Made by a program: the position numbers and the translations under genes
Part shown: piece by piece, positions 59,635 to 64,000 of the stretch
How the letters are laid out: the number at the start of each line of letters is the position of its first letter
Position numbering within the stretch: position 1 is the first letter of the stretch
Source: Achromobacter xylosoxidans
Lineage (GTDB): Bacteria > Pseudomonadota > Gammaproteobacteria > Burkholderiales > Burkholderiaceae_B
Length of the DNA: 64,000 nt
Reading direction: 5' to 3'
NCBI RefSeq assembly: GCF_001457475.1
Contig: NZ_LN831029.1
Span: 5,890,001-5,954,000 of the forward strand
The notes under the pieces: model-generated
Seen by the model: only the letters and a program-made list of their open reading frames with translations
What the model was told of the DNA's origin: nothing
The model's database searches: none

Positions 59635-60486
59635 ATGCGCATCCTGGTCAATATCGACGTGCCCGATCTCGAGGCGGCCATCGATTTCTATAGCCGCGCC
59701 TTCGGGCTGGCGCTGCACCGCCGGTTGGGCGCGACCGGCGCCGAGATGCTGGGCGCCCCGGCGCCCATCTACCTGCTGCAAAAGGCCGCCGGCACGCCGG
59801 CCGCGGGCGCCGTGCGCCAGCCGCGCGACTACGCCCGCCACTGGACGCCGGTACACCTGGACGTGGTGGTCGACGACGTGGATGACGCGGTGGCGCGGGC
59901 GGTGGCCGCGGGTGCGCGGCTCGAAGATCCGGCGGTTTCGCATGACTGGGGCCGGATCGCCCACCTGAGCGATCCATTCGGCCATGGCATCTGCATCATG
60001 CAGTTCCTGGGGCGGGGCTACGATGCCCTGGCGGCGGGCGCGCTACGCGACGCGCCCGTGGGCGAAGCCGATTTCGACGCCCTGCTGGCGATCCGCATCG
60101 AGGCCATGCGCGACAGCCTGGAACGCCTGGGCCGGTTCGACCCCGAGCGGGCCCGGGCACGATTGCGCGCAACGTTCCGTCCCGACCATACCTGGTTCAT
60201 CGAACGCGACGGCGCGCGCATCGGCTTCTATGCCCTGCGCCCCGACGGCGACGGCCTGCGGCTGGATCATCTGTATGTGGTGCCCGCGGCGCAAGGGCTG
60301 GGGGTGGGCGGCCAGGTGCTGGGCCGCCTGTTGCGCGACGCCGACCTTCGGGGCCTGCCTGTGCGCGTGGGCGCGCTGCGCGGCAGCGGCTCGAACCGCT
60401 TCTACCGCCGCCACGGCTTCGAGCCGGTGGCGGAAAGCGAGTGGGACATCGACTACCTGCGCCCGGCGCCGGGGCGCCAGGCCTAG
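59635..60486 (+). CDS. VOC (glyoxalase-like) domain fused to a GNAT acetyltransferase
   Basis: A 283-aa two-domain protein. Residues 1-125 form a VOC domain (NIDVPDLEAAIDFYSRAFGL, HLDVVVDDVDDAVARAVAAGA, HLSDPFGHGICIMQF). Residues about 140-275 are a GNAT: YVVPAAQGLGVGGQVLGRLL and GSNRFYRRHGFEPVAESEWD. Such fusions hint at modification and binding of one small molecule, for example an antibiotic or toxin. No SD is obvious before the ATG; longer reading upstream is Arg-rich. Confidence 0.85.
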   Translation: MRILVNIDVPDLEAAIDFYSRAFGLALHRRLGATGAEMLGAPAPIYLLQKAAGTPAAGAVRQPRDYARHWTPVHLDVVVDDVDDAVARAVAAGARLEDPAVSHDWGRIAHLSDPFGHGICIMQFLGRGYDALAAGALRDAPVGEADFDALLAIRIEAMRDSLERLGRFDPERARARLRATFRPDHTWFIERDGARIGFYALRPDGDGLRLDHLYVVPAAQGLGVGGQVLGRLLRDADLRGLPVRVGALRGSGSNRFYRRHGFEPVAESEWDIDYLRPAPGRQA

Positions 60487-60529
60487 GGCCTGTTCAGGCT
60501 AAAAGGAGCCTCGCACAGGCCCTGGCGCA

Positions 60530-61093
60530 TCAGGTGCGCGGCAGCGTCACGCCGCGCTGACCCTGGTACTTGCCGCCGCGGTCGGCGTACGAAGTCTCGC
60601 AGATCTCGTCGCTTTCCAGGAACAGCATCTGGGCGCAGCCTTCGCCGGCGTAGATCTTGGCCGGCAACGGCGTGGTGTTCGAGAATTCCAGCGTGACGTG
60701 GCCTTCCCATTCGGGCTCGAGCGGCGTCACGTTGACGATGATGCCGCAGCGCGCGTAGGTGCTCTTGCCCAGGCAGATGGTCAGGACGCTGCGCGGGATG
60801 CGGAAGTACTCGACCGTGCGGGCCAGCGCGAACGAGTTGGGCGGGATGATGCAGACGTCGCCCTTGAAATCCACGAACGAGCCTTCGTCGAAGTTCTTGG
60901 GATCGACGATGGTGGAATTGATGTTGGTGAAGATCTTGAATTCGTCGGCGCAGCGCACGTCGTAGCCGTAGCTGCTGGTGCCGTAGCTGACGATGCGCCC
61001 GCCATTGGCCGTGCGGACCTGACCCGCTTCGAAGGGTTCGATCATGCCGGCTTCGGCCTGGCGGCGGATCCAGCGGTCGCTTTTGATGCTCAT
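60530..61093 (-). CDS. dcd: dCTP deaminase
   Basis: A 187-aa enzyme turning dCTP into dUTP, supplying dUMP for thymidylate synthase (thyA is in this window). [61 protein letters not shown] (in part) with the catalytic Glu, and QMLFLE are conserved. Its -10 box may be TAAAAT (rc of 61129-61134). It lies 91 bp after tamB on the same strand. Confidence 0.95.
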   Translation of the reverse strand: MSIKSDRWIRRQAEAGMIEPFEAGQVRTANGGRIVSYGTSSYGYDVRCADEFKIFTNINSTIVDPKNFDEGSFVDFKGDVCIIPPNSFALARTVEYFRIPRSVLTICLGKSTYARCGIIVNVTPLEPEWEGHVTLEFSNTTPLPAKIYAGEGCAQMLFLESDEICETSYADRGGKYQGQRGVTLPRT

Positions 61094-61128
61094 GATGGCA
61101 AGGTGCTTGGGGGAATGGAATGGGCGTC

Positions 61129-61134
61129 ATTTTA
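61129..61134 (-). promoter_or_regulatory. Candidate -10 box of dcd
   Basis: Minus strand reads GATAAAAT, 36 bp before the ATG; no -35 is clear because a GC stem-loop lies directly upstream. Confidence 0.3.
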
Positions 61135-61145
61135 TCCCGAGCGCG

Positions 61146-61175
61146 CCGTTCCGTCCCCGAACGGGGACGGAACGG
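61146..61175. terminator. Perfect 13-bp stem-loop between tamB and dcd
   Basis: Arms 61146-61158 and 61163-61175 are perfectly complementary with loop GAAC. It lies ten bases after the tamB stop. The T-run of a classic terminator is missing, so the role (terminator, repeat element or stability hairpin) is open. Confidence 0.45.
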
Positions 61176-61184
61176 TCACGGGCC

Positions 61185-64000
61185 TCAATCGCCGAAGAAG
61201 GTCCGGTACACCAGCGCAATGCCGTTGACCGAGCCGCCCTTCAGATCCAGCGAGAGGCCGCGCGCCAGCCGGTAGCTGGCCCGGCCGACGGTGTCGCTGC
61301 CGGCCAGCGCCTGCTCGACGCTGAGCGTGATGCCGTTGGCGAACGACTTGCTGGCCACCAGGAATTGCGTCGCCAGCTGGCTGTCGCTGTCGCGGTTGAC
61401 GTCGCCGGCCACGGTGCGGTCCGGCAGGATGCTGCCCGAACTGCCCAGGTTGCCGGTGCGCACGCTGACGTCGTCCAGCCCGAACTGCTTGTAGAACGGC
61501 TCGCCGCCCCCCAGCAGGGCCGTGCCCACCGACAGCAGCAGCGCGGCGTCGCTGCCGCTTTCGTCGGGGCCGCGCCCCAGCAGCAGCCACGACAGCTTCT
61601 CGACGTCGCTGACGTCCGGGTACGACACCAGGTCGATGCGCGGGCGCTGCGCGGTCCCCACCACCTTGACGCCGGCCTCGACCTGCTCGCCGGTGCGCAG
61701 GGCCTCGATGTCCAGCAACGGATTGTCCAGGCGCCCCTGGAAAGTCAGCGTGCCGCGCCGCAGGCGCAGCTTCTGGCCATAGGCCTCGATGCCACCGCCG
61801 CGCGTGCGCAGCGCGCCGACGCCAGTCAGGCGGCCGTCGTTCAGCAGGATCTGGATCGACCCCAGCAGGCCGGCATCCAGCCCCATGCCCGTGATGTAGA
61901 AGCGCGGCCCCATGTCGAACTTCAGGTTCATGCTGGTCTGCAGCGGCGTCGACACGGCGCCGGGGTCGTCGCCCGCGCGCCGCACCTTGACGTCGTCGTC
62001 CAGCGACGGCACGCCCTGCAGGATCTCCAGGCTGAACCAGCCGGCGTCCGCCTTCAGGTCGCCGACGATGTCGATGCGCGGCATCGCCGCGTTCAGGTCG
62101 ATGGTGCCGGAGACCATGGCGTAGCGGTCCGAGCGCTGCAGCGCCGGAAAGCGGTACAGCGTCAGGCGCACGTTGCCGCCGCCGTCGATCAGGTTCCATT
62201 GCCCCTTGGCCTCGGCATAGCCGCCCTTGGCCTCGGGGTTGGTGGTGATCCATTCCTTGGTGCGCCATTCGGCCGGCATCACGCGCAGCGAGGCCGGGAA
62301 ACGCAGGCTGTCGAGCACCAGCTTGTCGCCGTCCAGCCGCGCCGCCAGCGTGCCGTCGATCAGCCGCACGCCGTCGTCGATGCGCACCACGCGCAGCTTG
62401 TCGCCACGGATCGCGCCGCTGGCGCTCCACTTGCCGGCAAGCGTGCCCTGGGCCTCGAGATTGGCCTTGACCTGGCCGCCGATTTCCATGGAGTCGCCGA
62501 CGAACAGGCCGACCCACGCCAGGTCGGCGATATCGGCGTCCAGCCTGGCCCGGATCGGCTGGCGCGGATCCAGCGCCATGCCGCCCTTGGCGTCGACCGC
62601 CAGCACCGCCGTGCCGTTGCCGGCGATCTTGCCCATCTTGTCCGTGGCCAGGTCCAGCCTGGCGTCCAGGCGGCTGGCGTTAGGGCCGGTGGGCGTGGCG
62701 GTCAGGTCCAGCACCAGCGCCTTCACGCCCAGCGGCACCGGCGGGTCGCCCGGGATCAGCAGATCGCCGTCGCGGCGCGCGATGCGGGCGCGCCCGGCCA
62801 GGCGGCCGTCGAATTTCAGGTCCCAGGAGGCGTCCAGCGCAATGCGGCGCTGGCTTTCGGCCACGGTGGCATTGACGCGCTTGGGGCCCTGTTTCATCTT
62901 CGCCGCGGCCTCGGGATCGACGGCGGCGATGACCTGGCGCGCCATGGCGGCGGTGATGACCAGGTTGTCGGCCTGGCCGGCGGTTTCCCAGCGCTTGGCG
63001 TCGCCGCGCGAGCCCTTGTGCGCGATCGCCAGTTTTTCCTTGCCCGGCAGGGCCACGCCCAGCACCGTCGGGCCTACCTGCCACTGCCATTGCGGCGCCA
63101 CCGCCGCCGGCAGGTACGACAGCGTCACCGGCCGGTCGGCCGAGACGGTAAAGCCCGCGCTACCGGCCGTCAGGCGCGAGAGCGTGCCGCGCCAGCCGGT
63201 CAGGGCCGCATCGGCCTCGCCAGCCGGGCCTTTGCCCCAGCCTCCGGCAAACGTGATGGCGGCCTCGGCGCGCGACTGCCCCAATACGCCGGGACGCGGC
63301 TTGGGCGGGTTGTAGCCGGCGCTGATCTCGCCGCGATGCGACGCCACGGTGCCGCCGAGCTTGCCCTTCACGTCCGCGCCGCCCGGCACGCCGGGCCAGA
63401 ACGCGTCCAGTTGCGGCGCCTGCGCGTCCAGCGTCAAGGCGCCGTCGGCGCCGCCGATTTCACCCTGCGCCCGCACCCGGTTGGGTCCGAGCTTCAGGTC
63501 CACGTCCAGGCCATGGATACGCAGGCCGGCCAGCAGCTCGGCGGTCGCGGCGTTGGCCGCGGCGGCGGCATCGGCGCTGGCCGGCGGATTGGCGGCGGGC
63601 GCGGCGACCTCGACCTGGGCCTTGACCATGCCGGCGAGCGCTTGCTTGTTCCAGCGCGTGCCGTCCTCGAAACGCAGGTCGATGGCGGCCTGGCGCAACC
63701 GGCTCAGATTCTCGAATTCGGCGCTCAGCTGTGCATTGGCGCTGAGCACCGCCGGCGGAACCGCGTCGCCCAGCCACGGCGACAGGTTCAGGCGCTGCGC
63801 CCCCAGGCTGCCGACAATGCGATCGCGGCCCGGTTGCCCATCCACCGCCTGCAGGTCCAGGCGGGCCGACAGCGTCGACTTGTCCGGCAGGCGCGCATCG
63901 GCCCGCGCGCTGCGCAGCACCAGCGGCGTGCGTGGCGCCAGGTCGGCCATCACGTCCAGCGCCAGGCCGGCGCCGCTGCCGTCCAGCTTGGCCTGGATGC
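61185..64000 (-). CDS. tamB: Translocation and assembly module protein TamB (3' part; runs off the window)
   Basis: At least 938 codons of the C-terminal part are present; the frame is still open at the window edge, so the true start lies beyond 64000. The sequence is long AsmA/DUF490-like beta-rich text ending with SLDLKGGSVNGIALVYRTFFGD, the C-terminal segment that contacts TamA. Repeated motifs such as DLNAAMPRIDIVGDLKADAG and LRLRRGTLTFQGRLDNPLLDIEAL are typical of TamB. It bridges inner and outer membranes and helps in barrel or lipid traffic. tamA would be expected further on. Confidence 0.9.
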   Translation of the reverse strand, partial: IQAKLDGSGAGLALDVMADLAPRTPLVLRSARADARLPDKSTLSARLDLQAVDGQPGRDRIVGSLGAQRLNLSPWLGDAVPPAVLSANAQLSAEFENLSRLRQAAIDLRFEDGTRWNKQALAGMVKAQVEVAAPAANPPASADAAAAANAATAELLAGLRIHGLDVDLKLGPNRVRAQGEIGGADGALTLDAQAPQLDAFWPGVPGGADVKGKLGGTVASHRGEISAGYNPPKPRPGVLGQSRAEAAITFAGGWGKGPAGEADAALTGWRGTLSRLTAGSAGFTVSADRPVTLSYLPAAVAPQWQWQVGPTVLGVALPGKEKLAIAHKGSRGDAKRWETAGQADNLVITAAMARQVIAAVDPEAAAKMKQGPKRVNATVAESQRRIALDASWDLKFDGRLAGRARIARRDGDLLIPGDPPVPLGVKALVLDLTATPTGPNASRLDARLDLATDKMGKIAGNGTAVLAVDAKGGMALDPRQPIRARLDADIADLAWVGLFVGDSMEIGGQVKANLEAQGTLAGKWSASGAIRGDKLRVVRIDDGVRLIDGTLAARLDGDKLVLDSLRFPASLRVMPAEWRTKEWITTNPEAKGGYAEAKGQWNLIDGGGNVRLTLYRFPALQRSDRYAMVSGTIDLNAAMPRIDIVGDLKADAGWFSLEILQGVPSLDDDVKVRRAGDDPGAVSTPLQTSMNLKFDMGPRFYITGMGLDAGLLGSIQILLNDGRLTGVGALRTRGGGIEAYGQKLRLRRGTLTFQGRLDNPLLDIEALRTGEQVEAGVKVVGTAQRPRIDLVSYPDVSDVEKLSWLLLGRGPDESGSDAALLLSVGTALLGGGEPFYKQFGLDDVSVRTGNLGSSGSILPDRTVAGDVNRDSDSQLATQFLVASKSFANGITLSVEQALAGSDTVGRASYRLARGLSLDLKGGSVNGIALVYRTFFGD

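Overview
The window is GC-rich, densely coded bacterial chromosome. The gene content (tandem glycine riboswitch with gcvTHP, dcd next to tamB, coq7, a BbZIP-like ZIP transporter, many GNAT and MocR genes) and the codon use suggest a betaproteobacterium of the Alcaligenaceae, Bordetella/Achromobacter-like. The genus is an inference. I saw no tRNA, rRNA, CRISPR array or intact insertion sequence.

Layout: 0-9.4 kb holds an OmpR-type two-component pair, an FAD-linked 2-hydroxyacid dehydrogenase, an orphan degenerate biotin-carboxylase-like gene, phosphomannomutase/phosphoglucomutase, glucose-6-phosphate isomerase and gamma-glutamyltransferase. 9.4-20.8 kb is one minus-strand polysaccharide operon: a WbpL/WecA-type initiating transferase, TviB/WbpO dehydrogenase, WbpP/TviC epimerase, a MurJ-like flippase, four GT4 glycosyltransferases and an AsnB-like amidotransferase. 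It should make a lipid-linked glycan containing GalNAcA or its amide. 20.8-21.6 kb is non-coding and holds a predicted small RNA or attenuated leader. 21.6-26.9 kb holds coq7, an OsmC-like gene, thyA, an MHYT-GGDEF-EAL protein and folA.

27-41.3 kb is a catabolic and transport region: a MocR regulator divergent from an omega-aminotransferase and methylmalonate/malonate-semialdehyde dehydrogenase, then MlrC peptidase, a complete Dpp-like ABC transporter with a fused double ATPase, an amidase and a second MlrC peptidase. It looks like import and stepwise breakdown of a peptide or amide down to an omega-amino acid and acyl-CoA. A DUF945-YbjN fusion follows.

43.5-46.7 kb is an AT-richer island, unlike its neighbours. 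It encodes an outer-membrane beta-barrel, a Sec-exported Gly/Ala-rich precursor carrying a second, double-glycine-type leader, a small membrane protein and a Sec-exported C39 peptidase. This is the best candidate in the window for an undescribed system: a two-step (Sec, then periplasmic C39) export route for a bacteriocin-like or amyloid-like peptide. The barrel gene appears to have a 1-nt indel at its start.

46.7-64 kb is mostly housekeeping: gcvP, gcvH and gcvT with their riboswitch, a ZIP transporter, sodB, a BaiN-type flavoprotein, an Orn/Lys/Arg decarboxylase, an unknown small protein, a GNAT, a diguanylate cyclase, a VOC-GNAT fusion, dcd and the 3' part of tamB, which runs off the window.
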